Assembly: GCA_016892645.1 (NCBI GenBank)
Contig: JAFEMX010000010.1
Span: 92,982 to 156,981 of the forward strand
Source of the DNA: Micrococcaceae bacterium RIT 802
GTDB lineage: Bacteria > Actinomycetota > Actinomycetes > Actinomycetales > Micrococcaceae
Length of the DNA stretch: 64,000 bases
Reading direction: 5' to 3'
Positions 42,824-51,832 of the stretch are shown in pieces; within the stretch, counting starts at the first letter, position 1; every line of letters starts with the position of its first letter. Made by a program: the position numbers and the translations under genes. Under the pieces are notes generated by a model that saw nothing but the letters and a program-made list of their open reading frames with translations, did not search any database and was not told where the DNA came from.

Positions 42824-43663
42824 TCACCGGTGCCGTGTCCCCTCGCCGGCCAGGACGGCGGCATAGCCTTCGCGGTAGGTCGGGTAGGCGAAGGTGAACC
42901 CGGTGGAGCGCAGCAGGTCCCCGCGCAGCCGCTTGCCGGTGGGTGGCTCCGCGGCCGCCGGGCCGGGATCGTAGCCGACGCCCAGCTGCCGGGCGAGGAA
43001 GGCGAAGACCTCGGTGCTGCCGGCCGGCTCCTCGTCGACCCCGAGGTAGACCGGGCGCGGACCGGTGACCTCTGTGGCCAGGTGCACGATGGCCGCCGCC
43101 GCATCGTCGCGGTGGATCCTGTTGGTGTAGCGCGGTGGCCCGTCGCCGGTGGTTCCGTTGACGACCTTGTCGATCAGCCAGGTCCTGCCGGGTCCGTAGA
43201 TCCCCGACAGGCGCAGGACGATGCCCTGCGGCGCACGGGTCGCCAGCAGCAGCTCGGCCTCACGCAGGATGGCAGCCGTTGGCGTGGGCGGGTCGGCCGG
43301 CGTGGATTCATCCATCCATGCGCCGTCCGCGTCCCCGTGGACGGCCGACGAGGAGACCAGGATGATGCGCGATGGCGTGACGGCGTCGCGGTCGAGGGCG
43401 TCCAGGACGTTGGCCAGGCCGTCCAGATGGACCCGGCGGTACGCTTCCACGCTGCGCTCCCCCGCCGATGGGGCGAACACCACGATGTCCGTGTCGGCCG
43501 GGACGCGGGGCAGGTCGCCGGCGAGGTCGACCGCCACGCCTTCGATGGCGTCGGGCAGATGGTCCGGGGTGCGGCGCCACCCCACCACCCGGTGCCCGAG
43601 TGCGGCGAACCGCAGACCCGCCTCCGTGCCGAGGTCTCCACATCCTGCCATCACTACCGTCAT
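42824..43663 (-). CDS. NAD(P)-binding epimerase-like protein (extended SDR, YeeZ-like)
   Basis: 279 residues. The N-terminal MAGCGDLGTEAGLRFAALGH is a Rossmann nucleotide-binding motif of the atypical GxGxxG kind. LVSSSAVHGD and LRLSGIYGPGR follow where extended SDRs have their catalytic Ser and Tyr. Such YeeZ-like proteins are probable nucleotide-sugar or general oxidoreductases with unknown substrate. The gene stands alone and converges on catA. Confidence 0.82.
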   Translation of the reverse strand: MTVVMAGCGDLGTEAGLRFAALGHRVVGWRRTPDHLPDAIEGVAVDLAGDLPRVPADTDIVVFAPSAGERSVEAYRRVHLDGLANVLDALDRDAVTPSRIILVSSSAVHGDADGAWMDESTPADPPTPTAAILREAELLLATRAPQGIVLRLSGIYGPGRTWLIDKVVNGTTGDGPPRYTNRIHRDDAAAAIVHLATEVTGPRPVYLGVDEEPAGSTEVFAFLARQLGVGYDPGPAAAEPPTGKRLRGDLLRSTGFTFAYPTYREGYAAVLAGEGTRHR

Positions 43664-43846
43664 GTCGTTGTCTCCCTTTCAAGCCGGGCACCTCCGGCCC
43701 CGTCGTGGGCCGGCTGGCATCATCACCCCAACGATAGGGCCCGGACCCACCTGCGTGCCATCGGCAGCAGGCCGCCCAATCCGTCCGCCGTCTCCGCTCC
43801 GAATGTGGCATGACACACGTGATGATCCGCGGAAGGCGGCCACCCC

Positions 43847-44890
43847 ATGACGACCACATCCGCACGTCCCGCGGCAATCGGCTGGCGTGCCATCTGGGCG
43901 GGCACTGCCATCGTCGTCACGGCGGTCGTCCTGGTCGGCGCCGTGGGGATCTCCGGAGCCGCCCAACCCCGCCTGCTCGGCGACCCGGGGACACTCGTTC
44001 GGTGGGGGCTGCCCGCGGCGGTGTCCATCCACCATCTGGCGATGTCCATCGTCTTGGCGTCGCTGGCTTTCGTCCTCTGGATCGCCCGGGCAGGCTCCGA
44101 CGGTTCCCGGCTGCGGGCTCGCCTGGTCGCCGTCGGCCGATGGGCAGCCATCATCTGGGCCGTCTCGGCCGTAGCGGTCTTGTTCTTCTGCTTCGCCGAC
44201 ACCATCGGCCGGCCCCTGTTCGCAGAAGTGCCAGGCGGCGAGTTCGCGTCCTACGCCTGGGGCACGACGCCGGGGCGGGCGCGGTTGGCCGTCGTCGTGC
44301 TGGCGGGCCTGGTCGCGGTCCTGCTGCAGCTCCGGCGTGGACGCATCCACCACCCGCTGGCGACCGTCCTCACCGCCGCCGCGGTGGTTCCGCTGTCCAT
44401 GGATGGCCACGCCCTGTCGGAGCAGGTGCCATGGGCGGCCGCAGGGGTGTTGGCCATCCACGTGGTCGGTGTCGTCCTCTGGGTGGGCGGGGTGATCATC
44501 TTGGGTCTGCTCGCAGACCTGTTCCGCCCCGCAGAAGCCGGCACGCCGGGCGGCGGCCTGGTGGTTTTCCAGCGCTTTTCGCGGCTGGCCGGGATCGCCT
44601 ACGCCGCCGTCTTCGTCTCCGGCGTGGCCACAGCGGTGCTGCGGATTCCTTCCATCGAAGCCCTCGCCACCCCGTACGGCGTTCTGGTCCTGCTGAAGAC
44701 GGCGGCCATCCTGGTGTTGGGCGTCATCGGGTACCTGCACCGCAGGTGGATCGTCGCCGCCACGCGCTCCGGCATGATGCCGACCGCACCGGTGGCCCGG
44801 CTGGTTGCCGTCGAGATCCTCGTCATGGGCGCCACGATCGCGCTGGCCGTCGCCCTGGGCCGCACCATGCCTCCGATGACCGGCATGTAG
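43847..44890 (+). CDS. CopD-family membrane protein
   Basis: 347 residues with about nine membrane helices. Histidines sit in or near helices (SIHHLAMSIV, MDGHALSEQ and LAIHVVGVVLWVGGVIILG), and the last pattern is the hallmark of the CopD/YcnJ copper-import domain. It probably handles copper at the membrane. There is no fused CopC domain. The next gene encodes an exported CHRD protein and then a sortase, all on the same strand. Confidence 0.82.
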   Translation: MTTTSARPAAIGWRAIWAGTAIVVTAVVLVGAVGISGAAQPRLLGDPGTLVRWGLPAAVSIHHLAMSIVLASLAFVLWIARAGSDGSRLRARLVAVGRWAAIIWAVSAVAVLFFCFADTIGRPLFAEVPGGEFASYAWGTTPGRARLAVVVLAGLVAVLLQLRRGRIHHPLATVLTAAAVVPLSMDGHALSEQVPWAAAGVLAIHVVGVVLWVGGVIILGLLADLFRPAEAGTPGGGLVVFQRFSRLAGIAYAAVFVSGVATAVLRIPSIEALATPYGVLVLLKTAAILVLGVIGYLHRRWIVAATRSGMMPTAPVARLVAVEILVMGATIALAVALGRTMPPMTGM

Positions 44891-45001
44891 AGCGCGTCCA
44901 CGCCGATCATGCAGGCGCGGACGGCCCGCCGCAGCAGCCGGTCCAAAAGGCAATCCCGAAATGTCCACGTTGGTCCAATCCACCAGGCCCGCTGGCTCCG
45001 A

Positions 45002-45040
45002 ACGTGAGTTACAACACGATTCTGATTCATGAACTCACGT
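45002..45040. repeat. inverted repeat in the CHRD gene promoter
   Basis: Perfect 9-bp arms ACGTGAGTT (45002-45010) and AACTCACGT (45032-45040) with 21 nt between them, 42 nt upstream of the CHRD start. The spacing of about three helical turns fits two half-sites for a regulator, or a leader hairpin. It is not a textbook copper (CsoR/CueR) box. Confidence 0.45.
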
Positions 45041-45081
45041 GCCGCCCACGCGGGACGACACCACCGAGGAAGGAAAGAACG

Positions 45082-45858
45082 ATGAGAAAGCTCCACATGA
45101 TGGCGGTTCCGGTCATGGCACTGGGGATGGTGGCGGCAACCGCCGCTGGCGCCTCGGCCCACGAGGGGACGCATTCGTACCAAACCGAGCTCAAGGCCTT
45201 GAATGGCAGCGGCGCGTCCGGGACGGTGATGGTCAGCATCGACGGTGACCAGGCCACCGTCACCGAAAAGGTCAGCGGACTCGCCGACAAGTTCATGGAC
45301 GCGCCCTACCCGCACGTCCAGCACGTGCACATCACCACCGGTGCGCAGGGTGTTTGCCCGACTCCTGCTTCGGACAAGAATGGCGACGGGATCGTCGACA
45401 CCGTGGAGGGCATGCCCTCCTACGGCATGATCGGCACCACGCTGTCCACCAAGGGTGCGACCGACGCGTCGACGGCAACGGATCTGAAGGTCGCGGGAAT
45501 GGGTGGCAGCTACACCTACGAGCGCACCTTCACGATGAACGCCAAGACCATCAAGGCGATCGAGGCCGGCAACGGCACCGTCGTCGTCCACGGGTTGGAC
45601 CCGGCCACGCTGAGCAAGAAGGCAGCGGCCGCCAAGTCGAACCTGGTTCCCGAACTGCCGCTGGCGGCCACGTCGCCGGCGCTGTGCGGGACGTTGGTCG
45701 CCGGTCAGATGGACATGCCGATCGGCAACCCCGAAACCGGTGGCGGTAGCACTGCCGGCATGGACAACGGCACGATCGCCCTGGGTGGCGGTCTGGTCCT
45801 GCTCGCTGCCGGGGCCGGCGTCTACATGGTCCGCCGCCGCCAGGTCGGCCAGAACTAA
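45082..45858 (+). CDS. exported CHRD-domain protein with C-terminal anchor
   Basis: 258 residues. A signal peptide (cleavage near ASA-HE, residue 26) precedes a CHRD domain (about 30-180) with the HVQHVHITTG motif. An insertion DKNGDGIVDTVE (98-109) fits the 12-residue EF-hand calcium loop. A C-terminal NPETGGG (216-222), a hydrophobic segment (231-249) and RRR form an anchor resembling a sortase signal, but without canonical LPxTG. GGAAGGAA precedes ATG. Since a class F sortase follows by 36 nt, this is probably its substrate. CHRD domains may bind metals, but their role is poorly known. Confidence 0.8.
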   Translation: MRKLHMMAVPVMALGMVAATAAGASAHEGTHSYQTELKALNGSGASGTVMVSIDGDQATVTEKVSGLADKFMDAPYPHVQHVHITTGAQGVCPTPASDKNGDGIVDTVEGMPSYGMIGTTLSTKGATDASTATDLKVAGMGGSYTYERTFTMNAKTIKAIEAGNGTVVVHGLDPATLSKKAAAAKSNLVPELPLAATSPALCGTLVAGQMDMPIGNPETGGGSTAGMDNGTIALGGGLVLLAAGAGVYMVRRRQVGQN

Positions 45859-45894
45859 CCACTCCACCGCCAACACCGGAAAGGAAATAAACCT

Positions 45895-46638
45895 ATGAGA
45901 CATGTCGGACGGAAACAAGGCAAGGGCCGTATGTACGCCATATCGGTCATCGCCGCGGCAGGACTCGTCGGAGCGGTGTTGGTCGGAGTCGGCGTGAAGG
46001 GGGAGGCTCCTCCCCCTTCACCGCCGGCCTCCGAGGCCATCGGGGCGACGACGTCCCCGGAAGCGACCTCGCCCACCCCCAGCACGGCGGCACCATCCAG
46101 CACGAAAGCCACACCGAAGACCTCCAAACCCGCTCCACGGCCGACGAAGGCCAAGGAACTGATCATGAAGGAATCCCACCCCGTCCGACTGACGGTCCCC
46201 TCGATAGACGTCGACACCCCGCTCATGGACGTCGGGCTCCAGGCCGATGGCAGCATCGGCGTCCCCCCGCTGGGTAAGGATTCCCCCGCCGGCTGGTATG
46301 ACCGGGGGCCCACCCCCGGCGAAAAGGGACCCGCCGTCATCCTCGGACACGTCACCGCGATCAAAGAGGAAGGCCCCGCGGTCTTCTTCAAGCTCGGGGC
46401 ACTGCGCAAGGACGACAAGATCTCCGTCACCCGCGCCGACGGACAGGTGGCCGTGTTCACCGTCACCCGCATCGTCCAGGTCCCCAAGCCGGACTTCTCC
46501 AGCATGGACACCTACGGGAACACCGCCGGCTCAGAGCTGCGGCTGATCACCTGCGGCGGGAAGTTCAACAAGAGCATCGGGAGGCATGCGGACAACATCG
46601 TCGTCCATGCCAAGCTCACCTCACACCACCAGGCGTAG
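45895..46638 (+). CDS. class F sortase
   Basis: 247 residues. A basic N-terminus and one membrane helix (about 14-34) lead to a Pro/Ser/Thr linker (36-84) and a sortase domain. The catalytic triad is His152 (ILGHVT), Cys220 (LITCGG) and Arg230 (SIGRHADN). The GWYDRGPTPGEKGPAVILG region is typical of class F enzymes of actinobacteria. It should cut a sorting signal and attach or process exported proteins, the CHRD protein just upstream being the obvious candidate. GGAAAGGAAA precedes ATG. Confidence 0.9.
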   Translation: MRHVGRKQGKGRMYAISVIAAAGLVGAVLVGVGVKGEAPPPSPPASEAIGATTSPEATSPTPSTAAPSSTKATPKTSKPAPRPTKAKELIMKESHPVRLTVPSIDVDTPLMDVGLQADGSIGVPPLGKDSPAGWYDRGPTPGEKGPAVILGHVTAIKEEGPAVFFKLGALRKDDKISVTRADGQVAVFTVTRIVQVPKPDFSSMDTYGNTAGSELRLITCGGKFNKSIGRHADNIVVHAKLTSHHQA

Positions 46639-46652
46639 TCTCTGGGCCGGAC

Positions 46653-47864
46653 CTACCCGAGCCACTCGCGGGCTGCAGCGACCAGGGCGGCCACCCCGTG
46701 GTCCAGGGTCGGCTGAATCGCCGGGGCGAACCGCGACGAGTGATTGGACGGCAGCCCAGCGGCCACGGCCACCGGGTCGGCGACTCCGGCGAAGACTTGT
46801 GGGTCCGCGCCCCCGAGGAACCAGTAGACCAGCGGTGCCCCGGCGGCGGTGGCGAGGACCCCGACGTCCTCGCTGCCGGAGACATGGCCGGGATCGATGA
46901 CCTGGCCCGGGCCGAAGACCCCGCGAAGTGCCGCCCGCGTGCGCTCGATGGCATCGGCGTCGTTCACCGTGACCGGGAAGTGGTCGTCGTGCACGATCTC
47001 CGGATCCCGCACCGCTCCCGAGGCGGCCGCCTCCCCGCGGACCACCCGGTCGATGGCCGTCAGGATGCGCGTGCGCAAGGATTCGTCGAAGGCGCGCAGG
47101 CTGATGCCCAGGGTGGCGTGGTTGGGGATGACGTTGTGCTTGGTCCCGGCGTGCAGCTGGCCGACGGTGAGCACCGCCGAGGAGGTCGCGGAGAGCTCGC
47201 GGGAGACGATCGCGTTCAGGCGGAGCGTCGTCGCGGCGGCCATCATGACCGGGTCGATGGTGGCCTCGGGACGCGAACCGTGCCCGCCGACGCCGTGCAG
47301 GGTGACGCTGAGGGAATCGGCTGAGGCCATGGCCACGCCGGCGTGCACGCCCACCCAGCCCGCGGGAAACGGCGCCACATGCTGGCCGAGGACGACGTCG
47401 GGGGTCGGCACCCGCTGGAACAGCCCGTCCTCGACCATCGCCCGGGCGCCCCCGCCGAGCTCCTCGGCGGGCTGGAAGAGGGCAATGAGCGTGCCACTCC
47501 AGGCAGCTCGCTCCCCCGCCAACCGCTCGACGGCACCGAGCAGCGCGGTGACGTGCACATCGTGTCCGCAGGCGTGCATGACCGGGACGTCCTTGCCGTC
47601 GGGATCGGTTCCGCGCGCGGTGCTGGCGTAGGGCAACCCCGTTTCCTCCAGCACGGGCAGCCCGTCCATGTCGGCGCGCAGCAGGACCGTCGGCCCCGCC
47701 CCGTTCTCCAGGACCCCGACGACGCCGGTGCCCCCGATGCCCTCGTGGACCGCCAACTCCAGCCGACGCAGGTGCCCGGCGACGATCCCCGCCGTCCGGT
47801 GTTCCTGGAACGAGAGTTCGGGGTGTCCGTGCAGGTCGCGGTAGGTCTGTTCAAGGTCGATCAT
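46653..47864 (-). CDS. M20-family amidohydrolase (hippurate hydrolase-like)
   Basis: 403 residues of the M20D amidohydrolase group. Metal ligands appear in MHACGHDVHVTALLG, QPAEELGGGARAMVEDG and GQHVAPFPAG, and a dimerisation lid domain occupies about 180-295. Relatives cleave N-acyl amino acids, hippurate or indole-acetyl conjugates. The substrate is unknown. The gene stands alone and converges on the sortase with 14 nt between stops. Confidence 0.9.
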   Translation of the reverse strand: MIDLEQTYRDLHGHPELSFQEHRTAGIVAGHLRRLELAVHEGIGGTGVVGVLENGAGPTVLLRADMDGLPVLEETGLPYASTARGTDPDGKDVPVMHACGHDVHVTALLGAVERLAGERAAWSGTLIALFQPAEELGGGARAMVEDGLFQRVPTPDVVLGQHVAPFPAGWVGVHAGVAMASADSLSVTLHGVGGHGSRPEATIDPVMMAAATTLRLNAIVSRELSATSSAVLTVGQLHAGTKHNVIPNHATLGISLRAFDESLRTRILTAIDRVVRGEAAASGAVRDPEIVHDDHFPVTVNDADAIERTRAALRGVFGPGQVIDPGHVSGSEDVGVLATAAGAPLVYWFLGGADPQVFAGVADPVAVAAGLPSNHSSRFAPAIQPTLDHGVAALVAAAREWLG

Positions 47865-48007
47865 GGGTGCAGTCTAGGACCGCACGTGGGTGCATGTGCA
47901 GGTCAGCGGCGGTTTCGTCGGATTTCCCACAAGGTGTCCATCCGATGGGGTTACGGTGGAGGAAAGATCGACGCAGCCGACAGCCGACCGACCGGGAGGT
48001 CCCGTCC

Positions 48008-48790
48008 ATGAAAGTCGCCCTGTTCCTGGTGAGCACCATCGGCGGGACGCTGGTGGTGCTCTTCGGGACGCTGGGCGCCGGCCAGCTGGCTGGCGGCGCT
48101 TCACCGCGTATCACGCTGATCACGGGGCTCGGGCTGTACGTGCTTCTGGGAGGGGCGACGTGGTGGGGATTTCTCCGGAGGCCCCCGGAGACCGGGGCAG
48201 CAGCCAACGATTTGTCCGAACTGTCGTGGACACCCGAAGCCCGCGCGATCACGCCCCGGAAGCTGCGCATCGTCGGCCTGGTCCTCGGTGTCGCGCTGTT
48301 GGCCAGCGTCATCGGATTCGCCCTCACCCACGCGGGATCAACCCGTGGCGAGGCGCTGTCCTCCCTCTCGTTCCACGTCCAGGGCGTTTTCCTGGTGGCC
48401 ACGTTTGCCGCCGTGATCGCCACCTATCCCCTGGGGTCCGCCCTGCGTGAGGCCTCCGGTGCCGGCCCCGCCCGGCATCGGATCATCAGCAAGGTGGTCC
48501 TGGGGAACAAGGACCTGCCGCTCGAGGCGGCAGAGCAGCTCGGGGCTGCCCGCATGGCCGCCGTGACGCCGGTGGTGCTTCCACTGGTGAACTTCAGCTT
48601 CGGCTACCTGTATGCATCGCTGGTGGCCCAGTACATCAGGTTCGTCGTGGACGAGCCCGGGGATTCCCTAGCCACCGTCCTGCTGGTCTCGCTGATTCTC
48701 ATCGTCGCGGCCTGCGTCCCACTGTACGCGCGCCAGATCCGCAGGGCACGGCGCTACGCCAGCGAACACGCTGCCTTGCTGGTTGGCTGA
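48008..48790 (+). CDS. polytopic membrane protein of the RARRYA family (short member)
   Basis: 260 residues with six or so membrane helices and no family that I can name. It shares its start (MKVALFLVS), a central VVLGNKDLPLEAAEQ-type segment and the ending YARQIRRARRYASEHAALL with the protein at 50607 and the frameshifted gene at 28974. Compared with 50607 it lacks about 70 residues in the N-terminal half. GGGAGG precedes ATG. The shared basic RARRYA tail at the cytoplasmic end is the family signature. Confidence 0.7.
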   Translation: MKVALFLVSTIGGTLVVLFGTLGAGQLAGGASPRITLITGLGLYVLLGGATWWGFLRRPPETGAAANDLSELSWTPEARAITPRKLRIVGLVLGVALLASVIGFALTHAGSTRGEALSSLSFHVQGVFLVATFAAVIATYPLGSALREASGAGPARHRIISKVVLGNKDLPLEAAEQLGAARMAAVTPVVLPLVNFSFGYLYASLVAQYIRFVVDEPGDSLATVLLVSLILIVAACVPLYARQIRRARRYASEHAALLVG

Positions 48791-48791
48791 C

Positions 48792-49226
48792 TCATTCCGG
48801 GGTGTTGTAGCGGGCCAGCGCCGTGGCAAAGGCGTGGACCTCGTCGTCGCTCCATCCGGCCAGGCGCTCGCGCAGGCTTTCCTGCTGGGCGGCGGCGGCC
48901 TGGGCCAGCTTCGCCTCGCCCTCCCCCGTCAAGGCGAGGATCCGCCCGCGACCCGGCGCACCGGCGTCGTGTTCCAGCTCGGCGACGAGCCCCATGCCGG
49001 TCAGCGCCGCCACCTGGCGCGATACCGTCGATCGGTTCAGCGAGAAGGCGGCGGCGATGTCGATGGCGCGCGTGCCCGGGGTGGCGGCGATGAAGCGCAG
49101 CAGCGAGTGCTCGACGAAGCTCAGGGGTTCACTCAACCGCCGGGACCGGTCGGTGATCCGGCGGGACAGCTCCTGGATCTGCTCGTAGGTCTGGCGGATG
49201 TCGGCTTCGCGGGCGGGATGGGCCAT
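48792..49226 (-). CDS. MarR-family regulator
   Basis: 144 residues with a winged helix-turn-helix: RAIDIAAAFSLNRSTVSRQVAAL and the wing around GAPGRGRILALTGEG. MarR proteins usually repress a divergent export gene and release it on ligand binding. The divergent neighbour is the YhgE-like membrane protein, and a perfect palindrome lies between the two starts. GTG/ATG alternatives upstream are shadows; ATG at 49226 gives family length. Confidence 0.88.
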   Translation of the reverse strand: MAHPAREADIRQTYEQIQELSRRITDRSRRLSEPLSFVEHSLLRFIAATPGTRAIDIAAAFSLNRSTVSRQVAALTGMGLVAELEHDAGAPGRGRILALTGEGEAKLAQAAAAQQESLRERLAGWSDDEVHAFATALARYNTPE

Positions 49227-49275
49227 ACCCCATCCTAGGCACGTGCCGGAAGGGAGGCGGAGACGATCCACGTTT

Positions 49276-49292
49276 TGTTGCATGATGCAACA
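49276..49292. promoter_or_regulatory. MarR-type operator palindrome
   Basis: TGTTGCATGATGCAACA is a perfect 8-1-8 palindrome between the divergent MarR (start 49226) and YhgE-like (start 49314) genes, 22 nt before the latter. It overlaps the likely promoters of both, as expected for a MarR operator. Confidence 0.7.
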
Positions 49293-49313
49293 TAGGAGTA
49301 TTCTTGGACCAAC

Positions 49314-50426
49314 ATGACCTTGCAGACCGCGTACGAACGCCCCCACACCCGCACCGACGACATCATCGACCAGCCCGAACCGCGGCACGGCCACATCCCG
49401 CCCCGCCGCGCGCGGTCCGAGAGCGTGTGGAAGCCCCTCGGCCTGACGATGCTCATCCCCTTCTTCCTCGCCACGGTCATGGGGTTGGCCTACCTCGGGG
49501 CGTTCCACCAGCCCGAACCGCACCACCTCCCGGTGGCCGTCGTCGGGGATTCCGCCGAGACGCTCGTGTTCGCCCAAACGCTGAAGAACGGCTCCGGCGA
49601 GGCGCTCGACGTGCGGACCGTCGCGACCGCGGACACCGCCCGGCAGCTGATCGAAAACCGCGAGATCTACGCCGCCTACGCGCCGGGGAAGTCCGCGGCC
49701 ACGTTGTTCGTCTCCAGCGCAGCCTCGGAAACCACGGCGAACATCGCGCAGAAGGTGTTCCTGCCGATCGCCTACGAGGCACATCTGCCGATGCAGATCC
49801 AGGACGTCGTGCCCGCCGGGGAACACGACAGCACCGGCCAGGGACTCTTCTTCCTGCTCGTCGCCCTGAGCATCGGCGGCTACGCCAGCGCGATCCCGAT
49901 CTCCGGTCACATGGGCCGCTTCCGCCTGCCCGCGCGCTTCGGCCTCGCGGCGGGAGCGGGGGCCGTCGTCGCCACGATCGGCATGGTCATCGCCGGACCG
50001 ATCTACCACATCATCGAATCCGGCATCTGGGGTTCCTGGTTGATCTCCTGGCTGTATGTCAGCGCCATCGTGCTACTGGGCATGGGCCTGCACCCGATGC
50101 TCAAGCACTGGACGACGCCGGTGCTCACGCTGCTCTTCGTGGCACTGAACTTCACCAGCTCCGGCGGCATCTTCGTCCCCGAGGTCCAACCCGGACTCTT
50201 CGCCGGGCTCAGCACCTTCTGGAACGGCGGGGCCTGGCTGCACGCCGTGCAGACGATCGCCTACTTCGGGGGCCAGCCCATCGGCATGGACCTGTTGAAG
50301 CTGGCGCTCTGGCTGGTCCCCGGGGGCCTGCTGGTGGTGCTGACCCACCGCTGGAGCGTGCGCAAGACCCGGGTGGCCGACGAGAACGCCCGCCTCAGCG
50401 AGCTCGACGAGGCCGGCGCGGCGTAG
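49314..50426 (+). CDS. YhgE/Pip-like (ABC-2-fold) membrane protein
   Basis: 370 residues. A cytoplasmic tail and one membrane helix (about 44-64) lead to an extracytoplasmic domain (PVAVVGDSAETLVFAQTL... to about 165). Five or six helices at the C-terminus follow, with the SGGIFVPEVQPGLFAGLSTFWNGGAWL segment typical of YhgE/DUF3533 proteins, relatives of ABC-2 permeases and type VII-linked exporters. It probably exports lipids or toxic compounds. No ATPase is encoded next to it. Control by the divergent MarR protein is likely. Confidence 0.8.
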   Translation: MTLQTAYERPHTRTDDIIDQPEPRHGHIPPRRARSESVWKPLGLTMLIPFFLATVMGLAYLGAFHQPEPHHLPVAVVGDSAETLVFAQTLKNGSGEALDVRTVATADTARQLIENREIYAAYAPGKSAATLFVSSAASETTANIAQKVFLPIAYEAHLPMQIQDVVPAGEHDSTGQGLFFLLVALSIGGYASAIPISGHMGRFRLPARFGLAAGAGAVVATIGMVIAGPIYHIIESGIWGSWLISWLYVSAIVLLGMGLHPMLKHWTTPVLTLLFVALNFTSSGGIFVPEVQPGLFAGLSTFWNGGAWLHAVQTIAYFGGQPIGMDLLKLALWLVPGGLLVVLTHRWSVRKTRVADENARLSELDEAGAA

Positions 50427-50606
50427 CCGCCACGAGAAATAGGGCGGGTCATCCCGGCTCACTCTTGTCCGGGCTGCTGCGCTGAGACGCAGTTTCGGCG
50501 CTCAGACCGGGTACGGGCGGGGTTGGACCACTCGTGCGTCCGTAGGCCAGCAGGGTTAGGCTCGGGCCACAGGCAATCACCGCCGTCCGGCCCGAAAGGC
50601 GCCTCC

Positions 50607-51596
50607 ATGAAGGTACTCGCATTCATCTTCTCGTTGCTGGTGCTGAGTGGCCTGTGCATGGGCGGCGTCCTGCTGGTCATCACGCAAACGCCCGACGCGC
50701 CCCTGGGCCTGTCGGTGCTGGCGGCTGGTGCGATCCAGATCCTGGTCGCCGGTCCCGTCCTCCTCGGCGCCATGCTGGCGTACTGGAATTTCAAGGAGTC
50801 GGCCGATGGCCAACGGTATTTCCATCGCTTCATCCTGGTGACCGTCGTGCTCGAGGTGCTGGCGGCCATCGCCGTCGTCCTCTATGCCGTTCTCGCCCCA
50901 GCCCCGGGCTGGATCCCCCTGCTCGCCATCGGTACCTGCGTGGCCCTGACGGTCACCGCCTGGGGGATCGGCCCACGCATCCGTTTGCACGAGGACCGGC
51001 ACAGAGTGGCGAAAACTGGCTGGACGCCGGTCCCCAGGGTGGAGATCCGCCGGAAGACCGCGATCATTGCCACGACGTGGGGCGCCGGCTTCATCCTGAG
51101 CCTGGTGGGGATCCCTGCACTTTTCCTTGCGTTGGATGCCGACGGATTCGGCGTCGGCAGGGCGCTCCTGGTTGCCGTGCAGTTTGCGTTCCTGGCTGCC
51201 GCGGTGGCCGCACTCGTGGTGGCGTTTCCGCTACTGCGGCACCTCCGCGAGATAGCCAGAGGCGATTTCGGTCTGGCGAAGAAGATCGGCAAGGTGGTGC
51301 TGTCACGCAAGAGCCAGGAGCTCGACGCGCAGGAGCAACGGGCAGCGGCAGAGTACGCGGCGGCGTTCCCGGTTGCCTCCTCCTTCCAGCTGGCGTACTT
51401 CGCGCTGCTCTACGCCGCCTTGTGCCTGCAGCAAGTGCAGGGTTTGAGCATGCCGGAAGGACGCGTGTTCTCCGCCGTGCTGCTGGCGTTCCTGCTCCTG
51501 GTGTTCCTCGGCTACCTGCCCTATTACCTTCGGCAGCTGAAGCGGGCCCGCCGCTATGCACACGACCATGCCGACCTGCTCCCAGAACCCGGCTGA
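50607..51596 (+). CDS. polytopic membrane protein of the RARRYA family (long member)
   Basis: 329 residues with about eight membrane helices. It aligns with the proteins at 28974 and 48008 from MKVLAFIFS through the KVVLSRKSQELDAQEQRAAAEYAAAFP segment to YYLRQLKRARRYAHDHADLL. No catalytic or ligand motif is visible and I do not recognise a characterised family. ATG at 50607 has GAAAGG about 10 nt upstream; the longer frame from 50523 is not supported. It is probably a stand-alone gene. Confidence 0.7.
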   Translation: MKVLAFIFSLLVLSGLCMGGVLLVITQTPDAPLGLSVLAAGAIQILVAGPVLLGAMLAYWNFKESADGQRYFHRFILVTVVLEVLAAIAVVLYAVLAPAPGWIPLLAIGTCVALTVTAWGIGPRIRLHEDRHRVAKTGWTPVPRVEIRRKTAIIATTWGAGFILSLVGIPALFLALDADGFGVGRALLVAVQFAFLAAAVAALVVAFPLLRHLREIARGDFGLAKKIGKVVLSRKSQELDAQEQRAAAEYAAAFPVASSFQLAYFALLYAALCLQQVQGLSMPEGRVFSAVLLAFLLLVFLGYLPYYLRQLKRARRYAHDHADLLPEPG

Positions 51597-51832
51597 TCGC
51601 ATCGTCCACCGGCGTGGCCAGCCGTTCATCATCTACGGGAATACCCTGGGCATGAAGGGCCGTCCGTGCTGATCCCTGGGTCGCGAAGGGTCCCGCCGGG
51701 GATCAGGGTTCGCGACAGGCGGAAGCCGAAAGGACAACGGGGCTAGTTGAAGCCGCCGCCCGTCTGGCAATGTGGGGAGCATGCCGGTACGGATGCCTGA
51801 TCCGTCCAACCCAGCCCAAAGGAGACGAGACC

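Noticed and set aside
43664..43846. Possible small gene between the epimerase and CopD genes
   Set aside because: Frames here are short, without ribosome site or coherent composition.
45727..45750. Canonical LPxTG sorting signal in the CHRD protein
   Set aside because: The residues read NPETG, not LPxTG; kept only as a hypothesis linked to the sortase.
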